The notes under the pieces: model-generated
The model's database searches: none
Told to the model about the DNA's origin: nothing
The model's input: only the letters and a program-made list of their open reading frames with translations
Assembly: GCA_039720395.1 (NCBI GenBank)
Contig: CM077824.1
Span: 16,806,046 to 16,870,045, forward strand
DNA: 64,000 nt
DNA from: Liquidambar formosana
Taxonomy: Eukaryota > Streptophyta > Magnoliopsida > Saxifragales > Altingiaceae
Reading direction: 5' to 3'
In this document: piece after piece, positions 1 to 10,879 of the stretch
Position numbering within the stretch: the stretch's first letter is position 1
Layout: the number at the start of each line of letters is the position of its first letter
Made by a program: the position numbers and the translations under genes

Positions 1-403
1 GCATGTGCTACAACCCCCAATATATGGTGCTATGAGCGCGTGTTGATAGGGGTGAAGTTGATGTGGTTTGGTCGGTTTTGGGGGGATTTCCACCAAACTG
101 AGAACTTCGGTTTTGCCATTCTTGTTACTGAAATCAACCAAACACCAACCAAAGCAATGGCACACCGACAAAATATTTATATGGTTCGGTTTGGTTGGTT
201 TTCGATTTACCCCAATCGTCTGAGTAGGAAAAAAAGGGGGGAAAAATCAAAATCAAACCCTCATTTGAGATGGAAAAAGAGGACAAAATCAACTGGTGAT
301 TCCCTGTTTCACATTTTCACCTGCAATTGACCTCTAAAAAAAATTTAAAAATAAAAAACTACCACAATGCTATACGCTGGAGGCTTTGTTGGAGCCAATA
401 GTG
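1..403. repeat. Left end of tandem segmental duplication, unit 1
   Basis: This stretch is nearly identical to 58686-59088 further right, so the window opens inside a duplicated unit and its true left edge lies outside. It holds no convincing gene: the short open frame inside it has no recognisable domain and is present but altered in the second copy. Homology stops abruptly near 403, after the shared motif GGAGCCAATAG. Confidence 0.9.
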
Positions 404-1050
404 TGATGTGACAACTGAGACTTTTAGTTTTCTCATTCATTCTTTATCATTTTGAGACTTTTTAGTTTTTATTTTTGTACTTCTTAATAATAGTCCCAGC
501 TTACTTGCCGCTCTCTTTCTTTTTACAGTGTGTTTGGAATTGAGGGATTTGAGGGGAACGGAAAGGGATTCATTTCCTTTTTTAAATTTTAGTGTTTGGA
601 ATGAAACGATTTATAAAGGGAAAGGAATTAGGAGGGATTTGATGGGATTTCAATACATGTTATGAAATCCGACCCAAAGTAGGGAATTGGAATTCATGAA
701 AGAGTTATAAGCAAAATAAAAGCCCTAATCCAATGTTACCCTCATACATCTTTCTCTCTACCTCTCCCACTAAAACAACTCTCTCTTTTTTTTTTCTTTT
801 TTTTTTTTGGTACAATGGGAAGGGTTTGAACCCCTAAACTATCTTACTCCTACCCTTTAGCCCCAGTAAAACAACTCTCTCACTCCCTACAACCATGCAC
901 TTACTCACTTTGTCATTCTATCTTTCAACATAGTACCTTTATTTCATATATTCATTTAATCATGCCCATGGTATCATACTACAATAATACATTACGAATA
1001 TTTGTGTGTTCTTGTTTGCTTTGTTGTACCTTTGTTTTTGCTCTCTCTCT

Positions 1051-1082
<32 letters not shown>

Positions 1083-1237
1083 CATGGTTAAAAAAAAAAA
1101 AAAAAAAAAACACAAATAAAAACACCAACCTAGACTTACATGAGCGTATTGATTTAACTTGTATTATGTTTCAGCAATTGTGCATGAAAAGTAAAGTTAT
1201 GTTCTTGTAAATATTTTTACATGATCCACAAACATGT
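404..1237. other. Unit-1-specific insert or replacement with MITE-like and low-complexity DNA
   Basis: This block is absent from the second unit, where a different block (59089-60135) occupies the same place. It contains a GTTTGGAAT-type segment around 527-720 that resembles, in inverted orientation, the sequence at 13243-13525. It also holds a long poly-T run near 1052-1082 followed by a poly-A run. It ends at an A-run that is also the resumption point of homology in unit 2. No gene is supported. Confidence 0.6.
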
Positions 1238-3018
1238 TTAAAAAAAAAAAAGAATACAAAGATAAAGAAAATGTTGTGGAATATAACATTTTCTCTATGC
1301 AACTTTTAAATGTATGAAAATCAGATTATATATTGTAATTTTTTTAATAAATAATTTAGATCAATAAATAATTTTAAGTTTGGCCTCATTTGAGATTGCC
1401 ACACATCGCAGAGGTCACCACTAGTATAAACATATGTATGAAATTAGATTATAAACTTGTATTGCTTTGGTTTATGCTTTGGAAAAAAAAATAAAATAAA
1501 TAACAGTATACAAGTTAGTATTTTATATGAAAGGTATTTTATTTGAAGTAGGGGTATATTAGTAAAAGTAATAATTCTTTTCCATTTCCCTTGTATTACC
1601 AAACATGTGAATGAATTCCTTTCATTTTTAAATTCCTTCAATGCCAAATAGTACAAAAAGAAAAGAATTCTGTTTCTATCCCTTTCCTTTCTATTAATTG
1701 AAATCATTTCCTTTCATTTCCTCATTTTACCTTTTTTCAATTATTCTCTCATATCAAGATGTATGCTTCGCTCTCATTAATTTAATTGAGATCGAATGCT
1801 CAAGATTATCTAATTAAATTTTTTTTTATGCAATAAATCTATTGGAAGAGACCTCAAATGATAAATCCTGTGCATAGCCAGCATAGAACAGGTCTTTGCT
1901 AGTGTGTATGTGTGTTTTGATCCTAACCCATCAGGATCAACATACACAATTTTTTACACAAATTCTTACATAGATTTTTGGATACCCTATCTCCAATTGA
2001 TATTTTGTGAAACCCACCGTTGGATTAGATAGTCTTCCCACATAGGTCATGCACACAAAGAATCAATTTGATCTGATGATAAAATTGTAAACATAGATCA
2101 TATATGGGAAGGAGTGTAGAGAAGCACATAAAACAGGGACTTTAAAACTTCCACAGGAATTTTCATTGGAAACTTGAGCATGTATTTCCTGCAAGGAGAG
2201 AAGATGGGAAGAAGAGTAAAAGCATTGAAGATGGAAAATGGTGTGTATAAAGAAGAAGCATTAAAATAAAAAAAAACTGGTTTAACAAATAAAAGATAAT
2301 CATTGCAAAAATTATGTTGGTTTGGCTCTTTATAGAAAACTGATGGGAATATTATGTTGGTTAAGGTCTTTTGTTAAGATAACTACTGGCAAGTTATGTT
2401 GGTTTGGGTTTCTTAAAACAAAATTATAAAAATCATATTGATTTGAAGATCGAAGAATATATATATATATAATGTATATAAGGGAGATTTTAATTTTACT
2501 AATTAGCTCAAGCCATCAAATCCAATTGCAAACCCCAAATTGACCTGATTATAATCGGGTTTGCTCTGTGCGACTAAAAATTAACCTGGGTAAGGAAAAA
2601 AAGGGCTTAGTCGATACTGACAATCTCAATTGTTTGTGGGCAGATATGCGGGTACAGATAAGTTGTTGCCAGCCCTAATCTCTATATGGCTTAGATATTA
2701 GAAGTTAAAAACATTATTTGTGACATTCTTAATACAAATCTGAAATGATAAAATCATAGAAAACACCACCAAATAACATCAAACAAACAATGGTGTGAGT
2801 GCTCATGTCTTCACTATAGACAGGAGCGAGCAGGTAACCTTCTGAGAAGATAAAAGAAGGATACATGTAATGGATGGTGAATACGAGTTGTACTATATAC
2901 CTTCTTCCTCCTTTGCACTTTGTTTCTATTTGAGAAATATATGAGACTGTTAGTCACAGAATGCAGCATTGTCATTTCTACACACATTCTACCTCTCTAA
3001 GATTGTAGTCTAGGGATA
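1238..3018. repeat. Duplicated upstream region of the NB-LRR gene (unit 1)
   Basis: It is collinear with 60136-61913 with small substitutions and indels, including a shorter TA microsatellite near 2458-2471. It includes a MITE-like stretch at about 1915-2110 (GATCCTAACC...GTTGGATTAGATAG) whose motifs recur at 26640-26720. It presumably carries upstream regulatory or 5' intron sequence of the resistance gene, but I saw no defined promoter element that I would defend. Confidence 0.75.
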
Positions 3019-3108
3019 ATGGTTAATTTTGATATGCAAAGGCATGCTTTTCTTTTGCATTGTAGTATTTTCATTAATTATTGTTTATTCTTATCTTCAT
3101 CCTCAGAC
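3019..3108 (+). other. Probable 3' end of a 5'-leader intron before the NB-LRR start codon
   Basis: The open frame extends upstream to an ATG at 3019, but these 30 codons look non-coding. The segment ends in a pyrimidine-rich TTATCTTCATCCTCAG, a good 3' splice site, two bases before the ATG at 3109. Typical family members begin with the MPLENI-like segment. I therefore prefer the start at 3109 and treat 3019-3106 as intron; transcript data would decide. Confidence 0.6.
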
Positions 3109-6100
3109 ATGCCTTTGGAGAATATTGTGGCACCTATTATTGCGCAAAGGGGAAAAAGTTTGGTGGCATTGATCGGGCGTCAGTTTGGTTATGTCGTTCA
3201 CTTCAATAAAAACATTAACAATCTCAAGAACCAAGTCAAGAAACTTGAGGGTCTAAGAAATGGAGTGCAAGGATCCATCTGCGCTGCGAAAAGAAATAGA
3301 GAAGAAATCCGAGATGAGGTTGAAAATTGGATAACAAGAGTTGATGGGTTTATGGAGGAGGCTAATAAGTTTCTGGAAGATGATGTCAATGCGAACAAGA
3401 GGTGTTTCCTTGGATGGTTTCCTGATTTGATCTCGTGCTACCAACTAAGTAGAGAAGCTAAAGGGAAAGCAATCACAGTTTCAGAGCTGGAAGAAGATGG
3501 CAAGTTTCATAGCATAGCCAACCCTGCACCTCCCCCAGGGGTAGAGTTCATGTCCTCGGGTGATTTTGTAGCTTTTGAAACCACAAAATTGGCTATGGCG
3601 AAGGTTATGGAGGCGATGAAGGAAGATAAGATCAACTTCATTGGGATATACGGCATGGGGGGTGTGGGCAAGACAACTTTGGTGAAAGAGATTGCCAAAA
3701 AAGCCAAAGAAGATAAGCTTTTCGATAATGTTGTGATGGCTGTAGTATCTCAGACTGTGGACCTGAGGAAGATTCAAGACCAAATTGCAGACCTGTTGGG
3801 TCTGAGATTCAATGAGCAAAGTGATTTGGGAAGATCGGGACAGTTGCATGCTAGATTGAAGGATGAGAAGAGGATCCTTGTTATCTTGGATGATGTTTGG
3901 GCAAGGCTTGATGTGAAAGCTGTAGGCATTCCATTTGGTTTTGATCATGAGGGTTGCAAAATGATAATCACAACGCGACGTGAGCCAGTATGTAGTACCA
4001 TGGGCATGGGGAGCCAAACAATGAAGATCATCCACATGAATGTTTTATCTGAACAAGAATCTTGGGACTTGTTTGGAAGAAACGCTGGCGATGTCATTAA
4101 TTCTCCCATGTTGATGGCTGTGGCAAAGGAAGTTGTAAGCGAATGTAAAGGTTTGCCCATAGCACTTGTAACAGTTGGGAGGGCAATGAGAGACAAGGAC
4201 CTGGAACAATGGAAGGAGGCAGCTCGAGAGCTTAATAAATCAATGCCTGCAAATATTGAAGGTGTTGATCAAGATGTTTACAGGTGTTTAAAGTTGAGTT
4301 ATGATTATTTGACAAATGATGAAGCTAAGTCATGCTTCTTGCTTTGTTCTTTATTTCCTGAGGATCGGAACATCCAAATAGAAGATCTGGTAAGATATGG
4401 GATGGGCTTGGGGATATTCAAAAATGTTGATACAATCAACGAAGCAAGGCGCAGAGCGCACTTATTGATCAATAACCTTAAAGCTTCGTGTCTGTTGTTA
4501 GCTGGTGATTGGGAAGGGAGTATCAAAATGCACGACGTTGTTCGTGACGTTGCCTTATCAATCGGATCCGACAAGTATCTGGTACGAGCTGGGGTAAATT
4601 TGAAAGAATGGCCAAAGGTGGAAACCATGGAACGTTACACTGGCATCTCACTGATAAACAATCAAATTCGTGATTATCCTAATGCCTGTGAATGCCCAAA
4701 CCTACAGATATTGTTGATGCAAAGCAACGAATTTGACCCGCAAATGCCAGGAGGAGTCTTTGAAGGGATTAAAGCCTTAAAAGTTTTAGATTTGACCTAT
4801 TCTTCTAGTAATAGCCGACTGGAACCATCATTCAGTCATCTAAAAAACCTCCGAACATTAATTATAGAAAATCTCGTCATTACGGACACAACTTCACTTG
4901 GAGAGCTAAAGGCACTAGAAATTCTTAGTTTTGCACGTTGTGAATTCCAAGTGTCAACGGATGCAATGAGGCATTTAACAAATCTAAGGTTGTTGGATTT
5001 GAGCTACTGTGGTCATTCGTCTCATATTCCTGCCATACTCCCTCCCGGTGTGATATCAAGCTTGTCTCGATTGGAAGAGTTATACATGCATCATGCCGAT
5101 TCCAGTTGGGCATCGGAAGGAAGCAGCGGGAATCTGCCTAGCATAGCTGAGCTGAAATCCCTTCCTCACTTAACCATCTTAACAATGCATATGAACGACA
5201 TTATATGCATACCTGAAGACTTTGTTTGCCCGGAGATTTTTAAAATATCCCTGGGTCCCTATCCTTTTTTTAAAGCATACCCAAATTATTTGGGGGTATG
5301 GGGGGAGACGCAATGCGGGGAAGTGCTCCAAATACGCTCACTAAATTTCGTCAAGACACTATTCCCAAGAATAAATCATCTATCATTAAGGAAGTTGGTA
5401 GGCTTAAACAATGTTCTTCCCGATCTATTATCCGATGGAGGTAGTTTAAATGTCTTGCAAACCCTGGAAGTTCAAGAATGTGATGAGTTTGAGTACTTAA
5501 TTAATACGAAGGAATTGAAGACTCCATCCCGAGCGCAGCAACATCAACGCCATGGGTTCTGTGACCTGAAAACACTCTCTCTTTCCTTTTTGAGTAACTT
5601 TAAAGGGATATGCCATGGTGTACTTCCTCTCGATTTGTCCTTCACGATGCTAAAAGAATTGGAGGTTGTTTCGTGTCCCAAATTTTCAAATACTTTTGCG
5701 TCGCTCGAATTGGTGCCGAGGTTGCAGGAACTGGAAAAACTACAAGTACAAGATTGTGAAGCACTGGAGCAAATATTTGACCTTGAACTTGAAGGGCCTC
5801 TTGTTGAGGAGAAAGAATTACTCTCTAGCTTAAGAGAACTGACACTAGAAGATCTGCCTGCATTGAAGCACATATGGAAGGGTCCCACTGGACAAGTAAT
5901 CCTGCGTAACCTACAAGCTGTGAACATTGATGGATGCAGTAAATTGAAGATTCTGTTTCAACCGGCCATAGCTCAAAACCTTGAGAAACTAAAAGATCTA
6001 CAAGTATCTGCATGCGATGAATTAGAAGAAATTATTGGGAAGGAATGGGAAGAAGGGGAAGAAGCTGTGGACAAGATGGTGTTTCCTCAACTAAAAACGT

Positions 6101-9100
6101 TGAAACTCAATCAACTCTCCAACCTCAGTTATTTTAGCAGGGGGAGCTTTTCTTTTGAATGGCCATTCTTGGAACGAGTAAAGATGTATGGGTGCCCCAA
6201 ATTGAAGATCACCTCTATCGTTCCTACTAACAGAACCCAGAGCACACCAAAGCTAAAAGAATTAAAGCTTGGATTTTGTTCCAAATTGTCAAATAGTTTT
6301 GTGCTGCTCGAATTGTTGCAGAGGTTACAGGAACTAGAAATAGTCGAAGTGAAAGAATGGAAAGCAGTGAAGCTTATATTTGACCTTGAAATTGAAGGGC
6401 CTCTTGTTGAGGAGAAAGAAGTACTTGCCAGCTTCAGTCAAGTGGACCTGAAGAATTTGCATGAGTTGAAGCACATATGGAAGGGCCCCACTGGACAAGT
6501 AATCCTGCACAACCTACGAGTTGTGGAAATTCATGGATGCAATAAATTGAAGAATCTGTTTCGACCGGCCATAGCTCGAAGACTTGAGAAACTGAAAGAA
6601 CTGCATGTATCTGAATGCGATGATTTGGAAGAGATTGTCTCGAAAGAGCAGGAAGAAGGGGAAGAGGCTATGGACAAGTTGGTGTTTCCTCAACTAAAGA
6701 CGCTGAAACTCTACCAGCTCTCCAACCTCAATGGTTTTAGCATGGGGAGCTTTTCTTTTGAATGGCCATCCTTGGAACGAGTCGAGATGTATGGGTGCCC
6801 CAAATTGAAGCACATATGGAAGGGCCCAACTGGACAAGTAATCCTGCACAACCTAGAAGTTGTGAAAATTCGTGGGTGCAATAAATTGAAGAATCTGTTT
6901 CGACCGGCCATAGCTCGAACACTTGAGAGACTGACACAACTGCATGTATCTGAATGCGATGAATTGGAAGAGATTATCTCGAAAGAGCAGGAAGAAGGGG
7001 AAGAGGCTGTGGACAAGTTGGTGTTTCCTCAACTAATGATGCTGAAACTCGACGAGCTCTCCAACCTCAATGGTTTTAGCATGGGGAGCTTTTCTTTTGA
7101 ATGGCCATCCTTGACACGAGTCGAGATGTATGGGTGCCCCAAATTGAAGCACATATGGAAGGGCCCCACTGGACAAGTAATCCTGCACAACCTAGAAGTT
7201 GTGAAAATTCGTGGGTGCAATAAATTGAAGAATCTGTTTCGACCGGCCATAGCTCGAACACTTGAGAGACTGACACAACTGCATGTATCTGAATGCGATG
7301 AATTGGAAGAGATTGTCTCGAAAGAGCAGGAAGAAGGGGAAGAGGCTGTGGACAAGTTGGTGTTTCCTCAACTAACGATGCTGAAACTCGACGAGCTCTC
7401 CAACCTCAATGGTTTTAGCATGGGGAGCTTTTCTTTTGAATGGCCATCCTTGAAACGAGTCGAGATGTATGGGTGCCCCAAATTGAAGCACATATGGAAG
7501 GGCCCCACTGGACACGTAATCCCGCACAACCTACGAGTTGTGGAAATTCATGAATGCAATAAATTGAAGAATCTGTTTCGACTGGCCATAGCTCGAAGAC
7601 TTGAGAAACTGAAAGAACTGCATGTATCTGAATGCGATGATTTGGAAGAGATTGTCTCGAAAGAGCAGGAAGAAGGGGAAGAGGCTGTGGACAAGTTGGT
7701 GTTTCCTCAACTAAAGACGCTGAAACTCGACCAGCTCTCCAACCTCAATGGTTTTAGCATGGGGAGCTTTTCTTTTGAATGGCCATCCTTGGAACGAGTC
7801 GAGATGTATGGGTGCCCCAAATTGAAGCACATATGGAAGGGCCCCACTGGACAAGTAATCCTGCACAACCTACAAGTTGTGAAAATTCATGGGTGCCATA
7901 AATTGAAGAATCTGTTTCGACCAGCCATAGCTCAAAGACTTGAGAAACTGAAAGAACTGCATGTATCTGAATGCTATGAATTGGAAGAGATTGTCGCGAA
8001 AGAGCAGGAAGAAGGGGAAGAGGCTGTGGACAAGTTGGTGTTTCCTCAACTAAAGACGCTGAAACTCGACCAGCTCTCCAACCTCAATGGTTTTAGCATG
8101 GGGAGCTTTTCTTTTGAATGGCCATCCTTGGAACGAGTCGAGATGTATGGGTGCCCCAAATTGAAGCACATATGGAAGGGCCCCACTGGACAAGTAATCC
8201 TGCACAACCTACAAGTTGTGAAAATTCATGGGTGCCATAAATTGAAGAATCTGTTTCGACCAGCTATAGCTCAAAGACTTGAGAAACTGAAAGAACTGCA
8301 TGTATCTGAATGCTATGAATTGGAAGAGAATGTCGCGAAAGAGCAGGAAGAAGGGGAAGAGGCTGTGGACAAGTTGGTGTTTCCTCAACTAAAGACGCTG
8401 AAACTCGACCAGCTTTCCAACCTCAATGGTTTTAGCATGGGGAGCTTTTCTTTTGAATGGCCATCCTTGAAACGAGTCGAGATATATGGGTGCCCCAAAT
8501 TGAAGCACATATGGAAGGGCCCCACTGGACAAATAATCCTGCACAACCTACAAGCTGTGAAAATTCACGGATGCAATAAATTGAAGAATCTGTTTCGACC
8601 GGCTATAGCTCGAAGACTTGAGAAACTAAAAGAACTGCATGTATCTGAATGCGACGAATTGGAAGAAATTGTCGCGAAAGAGCAAGAAGGCGAAGAGGCT
8701 GTGGACAAGATGGTGTTTTCTCGACTAAAAATGCTGAAACTTGACAAGCTCTCCAACCTCAATGGTTTTTGTATGGGGAACTTTTCTTTTGATTGGCCAT
8801 CCTTGGAATCAGTAAAGGTGTCTTCTTGCCCCAAAATGAAGACCTTCACTACTGCTGTTGTTGTTGATGGAACCCAAATCACACCAAAGCTAAAAGAATT
8901 GGAGGTTGACTCATGTCCCAAATTGTCAAATAGTTTTCCTCTGCTTGAATTTGTGCGGGGGTTACAGTTATCAGGAGTACTGAGAGTACAGAATTGTGAA
9001 GCAGTGGACCATATATTTGACCTTGAACTTGAAGGGCCTCTTGTTGACGAGAAAGAAGTACTTGCTAGCTTTAGAGAACTGGACCTGAGATTTTTGCATG

Positions 9101-9603
9101 ACTTGAAGCACATATGGAAAGGCCCCACTGGACAAGTAACTCTGCACAACCTACAAGTTGTGAACATTCATCGATGCAATAAATTGAAGAATCTATTTCC
9201 ACCAGCCATAGCTCAAAGACTCCAGAAACTGGAAGGTTTGGTAGTATATGAGTGCTATGAATTGGAAGAAATTGTTGCAACTGAGCAAGAAGGGCAAGAA
9301 GAAGGGGATGAGGCTATAAACAAGGTGGTGTTTCCTCAACTAAAAAGGCTGGATCTCTGCAGGCTCTCCAACCTCAATGGTTTCTGCATGGGGAGCTTTT
9401 CTTTTGGATGGCCATCCTTGGAATCGGTGAAGGTGACTAAGTGCCCGAAAATGAAGACATTCACCACTGCTGTTGTTGCTGGAAGAACCCAAAGCACACC
9501 AAAGCTAAAGACAATTGAAGTGGATGGTGACAACATTGATGGACCGGACATAAATACAGTCATACAAAAACGTTTTTTGAACCAGAAAGGAAAAACTTCT
9601 TAA
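3109..9603 (+). CDS. Giant CC-NB-ARC-LRR disease resistance protein (At4g27190/RPS2-like group)
   Basis: Intracellular immune receptor of the CNL class: ADP/ATP switching in NB-ARC controls effector-triggered defence (family knowledge). Numbering from the upstream ATG at 3019, the N-terminal region (about 31-190) is coiled-coil-like and charged. NB-ARC motifs are intact: P-loop GMGGVGKTT (212-220), kinase 2 RILVILDDVW (285-294), RNBS-B KMIITTR (314-320), GLPIAL (378-383), RNBS-D CFLLCSLFPED (439-449) and MHDVV (504-508). After about residue 540 come irregular LRRs, then nine copies of an HIWKGPTG module of which seven are in exact 113-residue tandem register. At 2164 codons it is roughly twice the usual CNL length, because of that expansion. 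The coding region is one uninterrupted exon. The stop is followed at once by GGTATGTATATA, a likely 3'-UTR intron donor. It looks functional; the recognised ligand is unknown. Confidence 0.93.
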   Translation: MPLENIVAPIIAQRGKSLVALIGRQFGYVVHFNKNINNLKNQVKKLEGLRNGVQGSICAAKRNREEIRDEVENWITRVDGFMEEANKFLEDDVNANKRCFLGWFPDLISCYQLSREAKGKAITVSELEEDGKFHSIANPAPPPGVEFMSSGDFVAFETTKLAMAKVMEAMKEDKINFIGIYGMGGVGKTTLVKEIAKKAKEDKLFDNVVMAVVSQTVDLRKIQDQIADLLGLRFNEQSDLGRSGQLHARLKDEKRILVILDDVWARLDVKAVGIPFGFDHEGCKMIITTRREPVCSTMGMGSQTMKIIHMNVLSEQESWDLFGRNAGDVINSPMLMAVAKEVVSECKGLPIALVTVGRAMRDKDLEQWKEAARELNKSMPANIEGVDQDVYRCLKLSYDYLTNDEAKSCFLLCSLFPEDRNIQIEDLVRYGMGLGIFKNVDTINEARRRAHLLINNLKASCLLLAGDWEGSIKMHDVVRDVALSIGSDKYLVRAGVNLKEWPKVETMERYTGISLINNQIRDYPNACECPNLQILLMQSNEFDPQMPGGVFEGIKALKVLDLTYSSSNSRLEPSFSHLKNLRTLIIENLVITDTTSLGELKALEILSFARCEFQVSTDAMRHLTNLRLLDLSYCGHSSHIPAILPPGVISSLSRLEELYMHHADSSWASEGSSGNLPSIAELKSLPHLTILTMHMNDIICIPEDFVCPEIFKISLGPYPFFKAYPNYLGVWGETQCGEVLQIRSLNFVKTLFPRINHLSLRKLVGLNNVLPDLLSDGGSLNVLQTLEVQECDEFEYLINTKELKTPSRAQQHQRHGFCDLKTLSLSFLSNFKGICHGVLPLDLSFTMLKELEVVSCPKFSNTFASLELVPRLQELEKLQVQDCEALEQIFDLELEGPLVEEKELLSSLRELTLEDLPALKHIWKGPTGQVILRNLQAVNIDGCSKLKILFQPAIAQNLEKLKDLQVSACDELEEIIGKEWEEGEEAVDKMVFPQLKTLKLNQLSNLSYFSRGSFSFEWPFLERVKMYGCPKLKITSIVPTNRTQSTPKLKELKLGFCSKLSNSFVLLELLQRLQELEIVEVKEWKAVKLIFDLEIEGPLVEEKEVLASFSQVDLKNLHELKHIWKGPTGQVILHNLRVVEIHGCNKLKNLFRPAIARRLEKLKELHVSECDDLEEIVSKEQEEGEEAMDKLVFPQLKTLKLYQLSNLNGFSMGSFSFEWPSLERVEMYGCPKLKHIWKGPTGQVILHNLEVVKIRGCNKLKNLFRPAIARTLERLTQLHVSECDELEEIISKEQEEGEEAVDKLVFPQLMMLKLDELSNLNGFSMGSFSFEWPSLTRVEMYGCPKLKHIWKGPTGQVILHNLEVVKIRGCNKLKNLFRPAIARTLERLTQLHVSECDELEEIVSKEQEEGEEAVDKLVFPQLTMLKLDELSNLNGFSMGSFSFEWPSLKRVEMYGCPKLKHIWKGPTGHVIPHNLRVVEIHECNKLKNLFRLAIARRLEKLKELHVSECDDLEEIVSKEQEEGEEAVDKLVFPQLKTLKLDQLSNLNGFSMGSFSFEWPSLERVEMYGCPKLKHIWKGPTGQVILHNLQVVKIHGCHKLKNLFRPAIAQRLEKLKELHVSECYELEEIVAKEQEEGEEAVDKLVFPQLKTLKLDQLSNLNGFSMGSFSFEWPSLERVEMYGCPKLKHIWKGPTGQVILHNLQVVKIHGCHKLKNLFRPAIAQRLEKLKELHVSECYELEENVAKEQEEGEEAVDKLVFPQLKTLKLDQLSNLNGFSMGSFSFEWPSLKRVEIYGCPKLKHIWKGPTGQIILHNLQAVKIHGCNKLKNLFRPAIARRLEKLKELHVSECDELEEIVAKEQEGEEAVDKMVFSRLKMLKLDKLSNLNGFCMGNFSFDWPSLESVKVSSCPKMKTFTTAVVVDGTQITPKLKELEVDSCPKLSNSFPLLEFVRGLQLSGVLRVQNCEAVDHIFDLELEGPLVDEKEVLASFRELDLRFLHDLKHIWKGPTGQVTLHNLQVVNIHRCNKLKNLFPPAIAQRLQKLEGLVVYECYELEEIVATEQEGQEEGDEAINKVVFPQLKRLDLCRLSNLNGFCMGSFSFGWPSLESVKVTKCPKMKTFTTAVVAGRTQSTPKLKTIEVDGDNIDGPDINTVIQKRFLNQKGKTS
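5869..9500 (+). repeat. Nine-copy LRR module array: 603-bp ends, 339-bp core
   Basis: The marker CACATATGGAA (encoding HIW) occurs at 5869, 6472, 6811, 7150, 7489, 7828, 8167, 8506 and 9109. The spacings are 603, then six times exactly 339, then 603 bp. All are multiples of three, so the frame is kept. The 264-bp difference is a segment with the CPKLSNSF and FDLELEGPL motifs, present only in the two outer units. Inner copies fall into subtypes by the residues after HNL: RVVEI (copies 2 and 5), EVVKI (3 and 4), and QVVKI or QAVKI (6-8). This indicates stepwise unequal exchange. The module has LxxLxVxxC-type LRR character. Confidence 0.95.
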
Positions 9604-10837
9604 TGAAAAGGTATGTATATACTGCATCTTTAGAGAAGGCCAGATTAAGGATGTGGCACTATTGTGGTGCTGAGGTGAATGGAGATCCTCTGTTTCCTCT
9701 TTTATGCCACATTCATGCATCTTTTGTATGATTGGACCATGCCAGATTACATAAATTATTGGAGACCCGCTAGATATTTTGTCCTGTTGATTGTGTTTTG
9801 TCCTCTGAGTATCAACTCATTCAACTGATTTTGGCCATAAACATATTTTGTTTCCTAGCACATCGTTAGAAGCCTACCATTGTTTATACAATTTGATTTC
9901 CATTGAATTAATGAATGGATAAAATCATTTACCTGTTAGTTGTTTCAATGTTTTTTTGTTTGTTTTTTTTTAATTGCTTATGGGGCCCACTTGTTTGGAG
10001 GCGCATGACAAGAGGCGTGATTGAGGACAAACATCTTCTGTATTCTGTTGAGGCCTAAGAGGCATGAACTGGAGGGTGGAGGGAAGGGGAGTTGTGGCCC
10101 CTTAAAGTTTATTTATATTTTTTCTAAGGGATTCCAAATTTTAACTATATCTTACTATAGCCCCAACTTTTATGCTTGCATAAGAAAAATGTAGAAGTTA
10201 CGTAGTGGTTAAAAAAATATTATGAAACAACTAATTATTTATTTATCTTTCATATTTAAGGTGCTTATCTGTATTTAGATGTAGGGATGTAGACAAGCCA
10301 AGTTGTAGGTTGCGTAGGCTTGGCTTGAAAAATTAATGATCTCAAAATTAAGATAGATCTAGGCTTGTCTATCTTAAGAATGACCTTGAACAAGCTTCTA
10401 ATCAGAGCAATCTCAAGTAGCTTGGTTGGTAAGAGTATTAAAGAGCTTATCAAGACAAGTGGTTCTCTATTTGAACTTTGTTCTATAAATTAACAAGTGC
10501 ATGAATAAAATCTAGCTTGGCTCAATTATCCTATGAACAATCCCAAACGCCTCTTATTGAGCCAATCTCTGGTTTGCTTCATCTTATAGCACTATTTACA
10601 TCTCTTTTTGCCTTTAGGCTTCCCTTTTGCTAACAACACCTTACATGAGAAAAAGCATGCGAAAAATTTGAGAGTAATTTTTGAACATTCTGGAGTTGAT
10701 ATATGACAACTCACCAAGTTTTGTTTGATTGTGGCTTTTGTCACTTTAATTTCAATTCTTCACATGCCGTGGTCTATGTTACTTTGCACTAAATTTTGTT
10801 CTAATACTAACACTATGAAGAATTCTTGCCTTGCATG

Positions 10838-10840
<3 letters not shown>

Positions 10841-10876
<36 letters not shown>
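10841..10876. repeat. (TC)n microsatellite
   Basis: Eighteen TC dinucleotides in a row, with no other content. Confidence 0.95.

Positions 10877-10879
<3 letters not shown>

Noticed and set aside
800..870. tRNA- or SINE-like motif (GGGTTTGAACCCC), also near 24530
   Set aside because: The short box alone is not enough; no second promoter box or cloverleaf could be made out at either place.
3019..3108. N-terminal 30-residue extension of the NB-LRR protein, as a signal peptide
   Set aside because: The hydrophobic look comes from a pyrimidine-rich 3' splice region. CNL proteins are cytosolic, and the conserved N-terminus begins at 3109.
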